In this document: one piece after another, positions 23,101-33,633 of the stretch | Layout of the letters: every line of letters begins with the position of its first letter | Position numbering within the stretch: position 1 is the first letter of the stretch | Translations under genes and position numbers: made by a program | Notes under the pieces: model-generated | Told to the model about the DNA's origin: nothing | Database searches by the model: none | What the model saw: only the letters and a program-made list of their open reading frames with translations | From: Thamnaconus septentrionalis | Lineage: Eukaryota; Chordata; Actinopteri; Tetraodontiformes; Monacanthidae | DNA length: 64,000 bases | Assembly (NCBI GenBank): GCA_009823395.1 | Contig: CM020513.1 | Location: forward strand, 5,860,001-5,924,000 | Reading direction: 5' to 3'

Positions 23101-23109
23101 CGCGCGTGT

Positions 23110-25405
23110 GCGTGTGTGTGTGGTCCTTTGGAACCAATAGGAAGCCTTGGCTCAGTAGTTGTGTGTTTGTTGTCCACGGGACTCAGCAGAGCTCCTGGAT
23201 GGTTCTTCTACCACCTGATGGGCGAAAGCTCTCCCGGTTGATGGAAACAAGGTGGAGGTCAGCGACCCCGCCCTTTTTTCATGACGTGCGCACCCTGTGT
23301 GGGAGCCGATGATAAGGAGGTAAACAGCAGTGGCCGAGCAGAGAGCCGCGGTGATGAAGGAGGAGGATGAGGAAGGTGTTTCTTTCATCCTCCAGCCGTG
23401 ATGCAACTGTGTGTAACAATGTGGCATCATGTTTTTTTATTATAATTCAGAGTCGCATCTCAACTTCTGTCGCTGAGGAACCAAATGTACTATTCAGCAT
23501 CTTCTCCTTCCTCCTCCTCCTTCCCCTCCTTGTCCTTGTCTTCCTCCTCCTTGTTCCTGGTGACTTTGAGGAGGTCGACTGTGAGCTCACACTGGAAAAA
23601 ACACATCTGGCTCAATGTTGTCAAGACGGACGTGTGTGATTTTAGAAGTCAGGAGCAGGTCAGCGGGTCCTTCGAGTCCTTCATCACTTCAGACGAGGCT
23701 TTGTTTTCTCTTTTTTGCTAATTTGTATTTTCATTGGCGCTGTTTCTCCGCTGAAAAAACGCATCCTTGTGGCCGAGGAGTCAAAACCTCAGCGTGCGCT
23801 GAGCAGTTGTGAAGATGAACCAAACAGGCTGTTTGCTTGCAGCGCTGCTGGAGGAGCTGCCCTCACAGTGGGCAGTTTGCCTTCAGCTCCAGTTGCTCTC
23901 TCTCTCTCTCTGTCTCTCTCTCCCTTGTCAGGGTCCAGACTCAACTCTAGTAAGGTGAATGTCTGTTGCCTTTTAAGACTGTAACGACTCTCTCAAACAA
24001 ACACGAAGAATTAGAAAAAATAAAATAAAACAAAAGACACACAAACTGCAGGCTTTTGAGTTGAGGTTCGTTTAAGACCGACTCCCTCTAGTGGACGCCT
24101 CGTCTGACGGACAGTTTCACATTCAACCATTCAGCGACATTTAACAACAACCGGCTTAAAAAAAACACACACCAAAAAACCTGAATTAGCATTTCTTTAA
24201 AAAGCCCAATGTTTTGGATCTAGCGCCGCCTAGTGGTCAGAATGCACACCACAGGTAGTGTTGATGCCCGATGCTTGCTCACTGTCAGAGTGAAACCATG
24301 AGACTCTCTGGACTGCGGTGGAAACACAGCCGGCTGGTGGACTTGATCTTTGTGCCACAACAGTTTATGCAAAACAACCTTTCAATTTTCATCCCTGCCT
24401 CTCTCTCTCACTCCCTCCCACCACACACACACACACACACACACACACTGCGTGCCGTGGTTTGCTGTGTGCGCGTGTGTGCATGTGTGGGCTGGTTTGC
24501 AGATGAGATGTCAGCAGGCCAGTGAACAACAGTGTTTACCACACAGCTCCGTTGTTCAACACGTGGCCCCATTAAAACGGCCTCTCATTAAAGGCCCTGA
24601 GTGGCTGGTTCATCTCCCAGTGTTTTCAGCCTTTCCCAAAGCCTCCGAACCCTTCCTCCTCTCCCTACTCCTCTTCCTCTCTCTACTCCTCTCCCTTCTC
24701 CTCTTCCCCCACCTCCATCTCCTTCCTCCCTCCACCTTTTCCCACTTCGCCTCCCCCCTTTCTCTTCCTCCTCTACTGGTTGCACTCCACCCATCTTTAT
24801 TTTTAGGAGTTCAAATTAAAAACAGCTGCGGTCGTTGGAAGGAGCTCTCCTGGCACGTCGGCTGCGAAATAAATTAAAACGTTTATTTGAAATATAACAC
24901 AGACACACACAGACACACACACCCAGGTTGGCACAAAAACATTGTCAACAAAGATTTGCAGCCACCGCTGCTGCTTATTTATTCATTGACACACCTTCAT
25001 TTCCATATAAATGTAAGTGACCTATAGGAGGTTCGTTTCGGCAGCAGCGAGAAAGACAGCACTTGATTTTCTCAACAAAAGAAATTCTTTACTTTGTTTT
25101 TTGCTTTATTTTGTGATTCTTCTCCGTCGTGCGGTTCATTTCACCTCATGCACAAACTCTCTCGTAATGAAGTGAGAGCGCCGGTGCTTTTGTTTGCGTT
25201 TTTAACAGGCCGCTGCGTCTCTCAGGCGCCGGCGGGAAGTGTTTTTTTTTTTTTTTTTTTGCAATTGAACTCCTGGGATTGAATTCCCAGGCAAATGGGT
25301 TGTTGTTGGGGTTTTTTGTTTTTTTGTTTTTTTTAAGAAGGTGAATGTTGTCAACCGGGGAACGCTATGAAGATCATAGGGGCAGAGTGTTGGCTTGGAG
25401 ACCGT
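23110..25405. other. No gene seen
   Basis: Contains a (CA)n at about 24,423-24,448 and a pyrimidine-rich (CTC/CTT)n tract at about 24,655-24,775. The 175-codon plus-strand frame over that tract is low-complexity Ser/Leu/His and not a gene. Confidence 0.55.
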
Positions 25406-25409
25406 GACA

Positions 25410-27082
25410 TACTTATTGCAATTCAAATCGCTCAAGTCCAATCAAAAGCTTGAAATGGTGCAAAGATAAGTGGTGAACTGCCAGAGTCTAAAATAAAAGA
25501 AAAAAGGTAAGGTTACCCAAAACTGAACAATGTAAATTTCAGAATTATACAACAAGGCCTTTTTCAGGGTACACAAAATGGGTGAACAATTGAAAGCTGT
25601 CCTGCAGCAATGGAGTAGCTGGTGCTACTAATTCCTACAGGTGTTCCAACTTTGCTGGACTACTTACAACCCCCTCTGATAGCATAAAAGCAGTGTTTGA
25701 ACACATAGTGGTACCATACCCTCGTGAGCATCAGTTGAACAGTATTGTACATGCAGAAAGTAGTGTGTTGCTACAAAAATGGTGAAAAAGACAATTAACA
25801 GTGGAAGACAGACAGACCATCCTCAAGCACAGCTTAATTGTGGTCGTAGTAAGCAAGTCTCTGTTTCAACTGTGAAGAGAATACTTCGAGCTGCAGGCTT
25901 GACTGGACAAGTTGCAGCAAGAAAGCCGTTGTCATTGAACTACTGAAGACGGAAGAAGGTATTATGGATTGATCAATGACAATTTGAAATCTTCGGTTCA
26001 TCACGCAGGATCTTTGTACGGCGTCGAGTACGCAAAAGGATGGTTCCACAGTGTGTGGCTTCGACTGTCAAGGAAGTGTGATGGTCTAAGGCTGTTTTGC
26101 TGGATCCAAGTTGTCAAGTGTTGGTGGACTCAGATGCACGACAAACACTGATGCAGTTTAAAGTGTTTATTAATGCGGGAAATCGGACAGTCCAAGGTTG
26201 AGAGCCAGTGCAAGCGGAGACGGAGGCAGGCAGGATCGGCGTCGGTGGTCAACAGGAGAACGAAGGAGCAGAACACCAGGAAGATAAACGCTGGATTCCT
26301 GGCACAAGGCAAAACAGAAAATCTGGCAACGAGGGAACACGGTAGACCGGTTTATAAAAGCAGTGCAGATCACAGGCGCAGATTGCTGGCTATTAATAGG
26401 AAGAAACCAAAACGCTGGGAATTGGAGGGGGACACTTGAGTGGTGCTGCGGAGACCGTGACACAGGGTCGGTGACTTGTACAGAGAGGCACCCTGAACCA
26501 AAACAGCTACCACAGCTTTCTGCAGCGCCATGCAATACCCTCTGGTGTACACCTGGTTGGTCAGGGGTTCATCCTACAGCAAGATAAAGACCCAAAACAT
26601 AAGTCCAAGCTATTCCAGAACTACCTCACGAAAAAAGAACAAGATGGTAAGCTTGAAAACATGGAGTGGCCAGCACAGTCTCCAGACTTAAACCCCATCG
26701 AGCTGGTTTGGGATGAACTGGACAGAAGAGTGAAAGCAAAGCAACCTACCAAGTGTTACACATTTATGGGAACTTCTGCAGCAGACATGGGAAGAACTTT
26801 CTGAAGAATATTTGATTTCTATTGTAGAAAGAATGCCACATGTATGTTCAGCTGTTATATCTGCCAAAGGTGGCTACTTTGATGAGTGAAATGTTTAGAA
26901 TACTTTTTGGTATATAAATTGATTCCATAATTTTTTATTTTTTTTTTTATTTTTTTTTAAACTCCAATTGCTTATTTGTACTATGCTTTCATATCTGAGT
27001 GCAATGACAAATTAAACTGCATAATTTTCAATAAAAACACTGGAACAATTGGGGTGTTCTAAAACTTTTGACCGGTAGTGTA
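25410..27082 (+). mobile_element. Tc1-like DNA transposon, inactive, left end truncated
   Basis: Transposase fragments are recognisable in order: the MVKKTINSGRQ start region near 25,780, the helix-turn-helix stretch VSTVKRILRAAGLTG near 25,868, and after an interruption QQDKDPKHKSKLFQNYL and SPDLNPIELVWDELDRR (26,578-26,730), which hold DDE-type catalytic positions. Several frameshifts and stops are present. The right terminal inverted repeat ends ACTTTTGACCGGTAGTGTA at 27,081, but the matching left terminus was not found. Confidence 0.85.
26145..26505. repeat. Unidentified repeat inserted in the Tc1 element
   Basis: The transposase similarity stops after about 26,130 and resumes after about 26,510. 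The intervening 360 bases (AGTGTTTATTAATGCGG through GGAGACCGTGACACAGGG) do not fit Tc1. Phrases such as CTGGCAACGAGGGAACACG look like a common fish interspersed repeat. No terminal repeats or clear target duplication were found. Confidence 0.5.
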
Positions 27083-27199
27083 CTTGTCACAAAAATGCAT
27101 ATATACTGTATATGTGTAAATTCATTATTACCACAATGACGTCATTAACTGTGCCAAAAGTGGTGTCCAAAAGTTTGTTTTAATTTGGCTAATGAGTAG

Positions 27200-27392
27200 C
27201 ACTATATATTTGGCTACATAGAACTGGATCTGCTCTAGGTTTCTTCCCATCGAGGAGTTTTTATGGCCATTGTCGCACCTTGCTTGCTCTGGGGGTCCAG
27301 TTGGTTTTCCTCTGATTGTACAAAGCGTATTGAGACGCCTTTGGTTGTGATTTAGCACTATACAAATAGAAGTTGATTGACTGATTGATAGA
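27200..27392 (+). mobile_element. Rex/L2-type LINE 3' tail
   Basis: The phrases GGTTTCTTCCCATCGAGGAG, AAGCGTATTGAGACGCC and TTGTGATTTAGCACTATACA followed by an A-rich TTGATTGACTGATTG end match the widespread 3' untranslated end of teleost LINEs. It lies only about 190 bases upstream of the first mgat4c coding exon. No open frame is retained. Confidence 0.7.
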
Positions 27393-27583
27393 ACTCCCTC
27401 CAGAGGGAGTAGGGAACAAGTGGGTGATGTCGGACACAGCCACTAATTTAATGATGGAAGGAGTTGATTGGGTTCTCGTCTTTTTCATACGTTCCACAAA
27501 CGTGGGCAAGGACGAGAGACTCAGTCATGTGTTCTGACTGCGTCTCCACCCAATCCCACCACAGGTGAGGCCTGGCCGTCGCG

Positions 27584-29179
27584 ATGAGGTGCTTCCGGAA
27601 GCGCACGGCGATCCCCGTCCTCGGCTTCCTCGTCACCTGCCTCGTCATCTTCAACCTCGTCGCCGACCACGCCTTTGTGCCGGTACGCCTTCTCTCCAGT
27701 CAGGAGAACTTTGAACTTCTGTCCACCACCACCTCCCTCCTTCCCAGCATTCCCTCTTGACTTTGTGATTCCAGGAGGCTGGGCAGATGCAGCTGCAAGA
27801 GTCACTGACGCATCACGGGACGTCCAAGAGATGCGCTCCCACCCTCAGAGACCCCACCAACTTCTCTGCCACCATCAACGTGACGTACCGCTACCTGGCG
27901 GGAACGCCTCCGGCACATAAAAGTAGGTGTCGCTCTGCCACAAAGACACATTTCAAGGAGATGTTTTAGCATTTTTTTTTCACAGCCTGCTGCTGTCTCT
28001 GCCCGCAGAGTATCTCACCGTAGGCTTGTCGTCAGTCAAGAGGAAAGAGGGGGTTACCTGATGGACACCCTCAAGTCCATCTTTGAGCAGTCCAGCTACG
28101 AGGAGCTGCAGGAGATGGTGGTGATGGTCCACTTGGCCGACTTTGACGTATCCTGGTGCGAGAGCCAGGCGCAGGAGATCAGCAGGAAGTTCGCCCACCA
28201 CGTCATGGCCGGCCGCCTGCTGGTGGTCCACACGCCCGAGGAGTACTACCCTACGCTGGACGGCCTGAAGAGGAACTACAACGACCCGGAGGACCGGGTC
28301 CGCTTCCGCTCCAAGCAGAATGTGGACTATGCCTACATGCTCAACTTCTGTGCCAACCTCTCGCGTTACTACATCATGCTGGAGGACGACGTGCGCTGCT
28401 CCAAGAACTTCCTGACGGCGCTGAAGAAGGTGATCACCTCCCGGGAAGGTTCTTACTGGGTGACGCTGGAGTTCTCCAAGCTGGGCTACATCGGGAAGCT
28501 GTACCAGTCCAAGGACCTGCCGCGCCTAGCCCACTTCCTGCTCATGTTCTACCAGGAGATGCCGTGCGACTGGCTCTTCACCCACTTCAGGGACTTGTTG
28601 GTGCAGCGGGACGTGATCCGCTTCAAGCCCTCGCTCTTCCAGCACGTGGGCTACTACTCCTCGTTCAAGGCCAACGAGAACAAGTTGAAGGACGACGACT
28701 TTGAGGAGGACCCGGTGGACGTCCCCGACAACCCGCCAGCCCGCCTCCACACCAACATGGACGTCTTCCAGAAGTACGACGCCGCCAAAGCGTACAGCAA
28801 CGCCGCCGACGAGTACTTCTGGGGAAAGTCGCCGTGCACTGGCGACTTCTTCACAGTGGTATTCACTGGGCCTACCAAATTGCGGCGCATCAAGGTAGTG
28901 ACAGGCATGGAGGAGCGGCCCAGCGACGTCCTCCAACACGGCGCCCTGGAGGTGGGGCAGAAGGTGGTGCAGACCAAGCAGGGCAGGTTGTGCTCCTCCT
29001 TCGTCACGCTGGCCGAGTTCAAGGGCGGCAGCGTCGACGTGGACGACGTGCACCGCAAGGTCGGCTTCGACGTGGAGTGTGTGCGGCTGGTGGTCTCCGC
29101 CTGCCAGAAGGAGTGGCTCATCATCAAGACCGTCAGCCTGTGGACGCTGCAAAAGCCTGCCGGCCATCTTCTCAAGTAG
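27584..29179 (+). CDS. mgat4c: MGAT4C-like N-acetylglucosaminyltransferase, 3 exons, one-base frame break
   Basis: A Golgi glycosyltransferase of the GnT-IV family, whose members add beta-1,4 GlcNAc to N-glycan mannose. The activity of the C-type enzyme is less certain. Coding exons are 27,584-27,682, 27,775-27,922 and 28,009-29,179, all with GT-AG introns, and an acceptor at 27,564 implies an upstream leader exon. The start MRCFRKRT is followed by a membrane anchor (residues 9-27), typical of type II Golgi enzymes. Exon 2 holds [14 protein letters not shown], and exon 3 holds the family core with the acidic MLEDDVRC motif (28,376-28,399), KLGYIGKLY and KLKDDDFEE. The total is about 472 residues, as in human MGAT4C. 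The frame breaks in a run of five G (28,049-28,053), where six are expected, giving TGA at 28,059. Everything downstream is intact, which favours a sequencing error over pseudogenisation. Confidence 0.88.
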
Positions 29180-30718
29180 CAGAGCTGCTGCTGCTGCTAC
29201 TGCTGTGGACCAGCAACTTTTTATACCAGTTCTCTTTTTTGATGTGTGTGTGTTCGCGTGCGTGCGTGTGTGTGTGTATGCTCTCTCCGGGAATCCAAAG
29301 CAATCAATATTTTTCTTGGCTGATTTTGAGATTTTTGTGGTGCAAATCAAAGTGAATGTAAACTTGGGGCCTTTATACTGATCTTGATTTTCCTAAAGTG
29401 AAATATCTCTATATAAAACTGTTCAAACTCCCAAATGACTGCCTGTTTTTGTTTCTCTCTACTCACACTGTCTCATTGTCCCTCTCTCTCTTTCTCTCTC
29501 TGTCTCTCTCTCCCTCCCTCCTCACCGTTCTGAACAGGTTTCTACGGCTGGAGATTTGCATAATCTTGCAGTGGGTTTTTCTCTCTAGTCTCTGGAGACA
29601 TCTTAGACGTGTGTAGAAGAAAAAAAAGCATTGTTCGAAAAGTTGTTATTGTTTTTAAATCTCGAAGCTTAAAAAATGTAAAAATGAACCAGCTACTTTT
29701 GTAAAGGTGAATTTTATGATTTTTTTTTTTGTTAGCAGAGGCATTCTTGAGACTTGTTTTCTTGAAGATGCGCTCAACTTAAATGGCTGAAAATTGTGTT
29801 TTTGTTCTTATTTTACTCATTGTCTGCATCAGTTTTTCACCGTCGTCTTTAGAAGAAACAGTCGGAATTTTGTGTTCATCTTACATTTTCCCTCTCTTTG
29901 CTGCCACCTACTGGCACGCGTTCAGCGTTGTGTTAGTATTTTATTGTTAGAAGTTAGTTGTTTTTTGTGGAAAAACACAGATTCTAGGAGACACTGATAG
30001 ATGAGGTGTTTTTTCTTTGCATATATCAAAAATCCCAAATCCAGTTTTTCAGCTTTTTTTAGTTGAATAAGTCATTGAGTAGCAGATGAAAAGAGTCCCC
30101 GCACTCAGGTTTGATCTGCCCTGTGTTGCTCTCTGATGTTGGAAAGTTCAGAGTCACAACACTGCAGCCTCCTCCCTGTGTCCTTTTCAGTTGCCAGCTG
30201 GAAACAGATGGCGCAGCTCTAGTCTGAGCCAAAACTCTAAATGAGTTTTCTGCACAAAAATATATATTGAATGTTGAGACTCTCTGCTGCTCAGATGCCC
30301 CACTAGGTGACATTGTATTGCATCACAAGAGCTCCTTTGGCTCTTTTATCAGACCATCAGCAGCCTGGGCCTTATGTTCATTTGCTGTCATCTTGAATTC
30401 TCCTTCACACTTCAGTCCCAACTCCAGTTGTCTCATGTTTGACTCTCTGATGTCTCACTCAGGAATTTTGTATCATCCTCTCCTCGTGTGTCCTGAGGTG
30501 GCTCTGCTCTGCTCAGCTCCTCTGCTCTGCCTTCCAGGTTCCCTCTCGGCGTTTCATCTCTCGCAATATTCTGAACCTCGTTTTATGTTTATTGTCATCT
30601 GCTGCCTGCTCCATCTTCCACAGCGTCTCACGATAGATGAACTGCAGTTAGGAAGCATTGAAAAAAAACATTTAAAAAGTTGAACAAGATTCTTATATAA
30701 CTGAAACCTGACTTTTTA
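29180..30718 (+). other. Probable mgat4c 3' untranslated region and intergenic DNA
   Basis: Follows the mgat4c stop. It has a (GT)n patch at about 29,243-29,280 and a (CT)n patch at about 29,480-29,522. I saw no canonical AATAAA, so the end of the transcript is not fixed. No other coding region is supported. Confidence 0.5.
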
Positions 30719-31015
30719 AATTCATTCATTCATTCATCTTCTATACCCGCTTATTCCAATTCAGGGTCACGGGGGTCTGCTGGAGCCTCTCCCAGCTGCC
30801 AAAGGGTGAAGGCAGGGTGACACCCTGGACAATTCACCAGTTCATCGCAGGACTACATAGAAAGACAAACCACCATTTGCTCTCACACCTATGGACAATT
30901 TAGAGTTCCCAATTTGCCTAGTGCATGTCTTTGGACTGTGGGAGGAGAACCTACATAGAGGGAGAACATGCAAACTCCACACAGAGGCGACAGTGCTAAT
31001 CACTGCACCACCATG
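30719..31015 (-). mobile_element. L2/Maui-like LINE 3' fragment
   Basis: Starts with (ATTC)n and CATCTTCTATACCCGCTTAT, then GGGTCACGGGGGTCTGCTGG and CACACCTATGGACAATTTAG, then GGAGAACATGCAAACTCCAC. Nearly collinear with 50,724-50,985. Sense orientation is minus, with the TGAATGAATG tail at the low-coordinate end. Confidence 0.8.
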
Positions 31016-31099
31016 TCGTATTTATCATCATCATTATTATTATTATTATATGATTATGCAGTGTGAGAAGCGACTATTGCTGCCAGTAGCATGATGCTC

Positions 31100-31790
31100 A
31101 CGATGAGGAGGTGGAGAAGAAGCAGGTGTAGGTGACTATACCAAGGTAGCCTGGTGAACAGCTGCAATGGGAATAGTACCCACTGGGCCTGGTAGACCCA
31201 TTATAATTACAAGCAGAGGAGTGGGAATAATGTGCAAGTGATGTATGTGGATAGTTGCACCGTCTGTACCGACCACGCTCGCCCAGACAAGGTAGGAGAG
31301 TCATGCCTGCTCCTGGAAAAGTCTGAGTGGTGCTGCGAGTCGTCCTGCAGGTGGCAGAATGCTGATGGTGCTGTTGCAGGTGAGCAACTTCCAGTTTGAG
31401 TGCACGTACATCCTCTGATAGCCGTTTGACCGCATTCATAAGGTTAGGAGGAGATTGGTCTGATTGTGATGTAGTGGCGCATCTTGTGGACAGCTAAAGC
31501 TTCCTCCAACAAAGTGGCTCCATGCTCATGACATTGTGCATGCAGAACTGGGTCCATACCAGCTAGGAACCGTCTGAATAGATCCATGGCTATGGCCGGT
31601 GCACCATATTTAGGGAACACTTCCAGCACGAGCCTCCAGGTATGGGAGGGCACATGGTGTTCTCTCCCATACCTGGAGCGCAGTCCTAGTGCACCAACAG
31701 CAGGAGGTGTGGTCCACCTGTCAGATTTTGACACCACCCATTTGACCTTCTGGCGAAGACGAAAGTTTACGTTGAAACATAAAATCAACA
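31100..31790 (-). pseudogene. Gag-like retroelement fragment
   Basis: Two adjacent minus-strand frames (31,444-31,791 and 31,098-31,439) separated by a break read like a retrotransposon Gag. The first has FRRFLAGMDPVLHAQCHEHG followed by an LEEAL stretch, a phrase seen in Gag-like proteins of fish LTR elements. The second begins AVKRLSEDVRALKLEVAHL, a probable short coiled coil, followed by Tyr/Ser/Gly-rich sequence. No protease or reverse transcriptase lies nearby. The assignment is moderate and rests on recall. Confidence 0.45.
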
Positions 31791-32094
31791 TCTAAAAAAA
31801 ATCATGTGTTTAAGATTTTTTTTTTTTTTTTAAATACTAACAATCGCATTTGTTAAATGAAGACGTCATGAATCCCATTTAGTTATTCTGTTACTTCTCT
31901 GAACCATTTGTAATCTTAAAAATAAAGCCTTAGCCTTTCATTACGGCACAGAAAACATCATACTTTATTGTGGTGATTACAAGTAACATTTACAGTGTAC
32001 AACAAAGAAGGACGGAGAGTATTGGTGATTGCATTTTTAAGACAACAGCGTATGATAGGTGTAGAAAAAAAAACGACGAGAAACGCTGCGCGAT

Positions 32095-32174
32095 GAGATG
32101 ACGTCATCACACGGCGACCGTGTTTTGACAGCGAAGCTAACCAGTGAGCCGCGGACGCTAAATGTGAATTCATG
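32095..32174 (+). promoter_or_regulatory. Candidate rnf141 promoter and leader exon with CRE site
   Basis: A palindromic CRE/ATF site TGACGTCA lies at 32,099-32,106. It is followed by a short GC-richer stretch ending in a good splice donor, CATG|GTAAGG, at 32,174/32,175. An acceptor (TTTCTCACCAG) at 32,913 would join it to the exon that holds the rnf141 start codon. This fits a noncoding first exon, but transcription is inferred, not seen. Confidence 0.4.
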
Positions 32175-32999
32175 GTAAGGAAGCCTCGTTCTTCCCGCTT
32201 TGGACCGTACTGATATTTCTTGTTTTATGCGTGTCTGATTTTAAACTTGTCCTCTCCTGACGTCTCAATCTGGTGCCGTCAGGTTGGTGGTCGCTGTGAA
32301 ACAGAAACGTCGTTGGTCAAAATCGCAGCTGTTTTTGACTCGAGGAACGTTTTATTTTATTACCCCTAATAATCACATCAGTGATCAGTCTAATCTGTAA
32401 TTTACCTTGGTCTCTTTTTGTCTTGAGCTGCAAGCTGCAGCTAAAGTGAAAGCAAACAGAAAGAAACTTCCGCACAGGTTGACTCACGAAAACGTGAGAA
32501 AACCCTGCTTCCTTTATTTGAATTCACTTCTTCCTTTATTTTTCCAATTCCTGATTTTGACAGCTGCCGTTTGTCACGTGACACGAGCGGCCCCGATGAT
32601 ATTCCAACACTGTACAAAAGAAATACACAGACACACACACACCCTTTGTTTGCAGGAGGCAGTTTCATTATCAAATCGCTTGGTATCGAAATGCAACAGT
32701 TTTAAGTTTGAATAATTTCCAACTAAAAGTGATAATTCCATTATTTAGCAGGTGCTGTTGCTGTCACATGACTGTCTAAACACCTGCGTTTATTATAGTG
32801 TTTGCAACCCTGGCAGAATTGGGGAATTAAAAAATATATATATACAAATATCATCATACATTTAAAAAAAAAAGAAGAAAAATTTTTTCCTCAAACCAAT
32901 CGTTTCTCACCAGACCCTGTGGAGCTGAATGAACTTCCCTCCATCACTGTTGTCCAAGTGGTGGCTCCAGCACCAGCACCAGCAGCAGCAGCAGCAGCG

Positions 33000-33559
33000 A
33001 TGGGCCAGCAGCTCTCAGGTCAGGCGGTGAGCCATCTGCCCGAGAAGCTGGTGAAACACATCGGACTGGTCCGCGACAGCGGGTACCTGACCTACGAGGA
33101 GTTTCTGGGCAGAGTTGCCGAGCTGAACGACGTGTAAGTCAGCATTCGTCCTCGATTGAAAGCAGCTCCCGGAAGTTTGAAGGTGTTCACTTCTGTAAAA
33201 AACAACAACAACAAAAAAAACAGCTGCATCTCCAGCAGGCAGAATGTTTTGGGTTTTTTTTGCCACTTTTTTGCGAGCTTTAGCCCTGCCAATATCTCTA
33301 ATTTGACCTTCCCACGTCCTCTAAAGCACCAGCCTCTACAAACAGGACATTTACCTCTGCTGCTCTCAAAGTGGCAGGAAAACTTGGCTCAAGTTGAAAC
33401 AAACAAACAAATGAAAGTTTTGTCTTTTCTCTTGCAATCTTGAAGTTTGTGGAAACATTATTTCTTTGTGTGTCCGCATGAGTCACAGTGTGCGTTTCCT
33501 GTCCTGCTCACAGCTGGCTTCGACACAGTGCAGGCTGTTTGTTTTTTTTCCTAAGTTTA

Positions 33560-33633
<74 letters not shown>

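Noticed and set aside
24350..24877. 175-codon plus-strand frame
   Set aside because: Driven by (CA)n and (CTC)n tracts, giving Thr-His and Ser-Leu-Pro repeats only.
28061..28063. ATG as the start of a 372-residue mgat4c protein
   Set aside because: The conserved family N-terminus and membrane anchor lie in two upstream exons, and this Met is internal. It only looks like a start because of the one-base frame break.
28526..29350. 274-codon minus-strand open frame
   Set aside because: It is the antisense shadow of the mgat4c last exon, kept open by GC-rich third codon positions. Its sequence is low-complexity Leu/Val/His without a domain.
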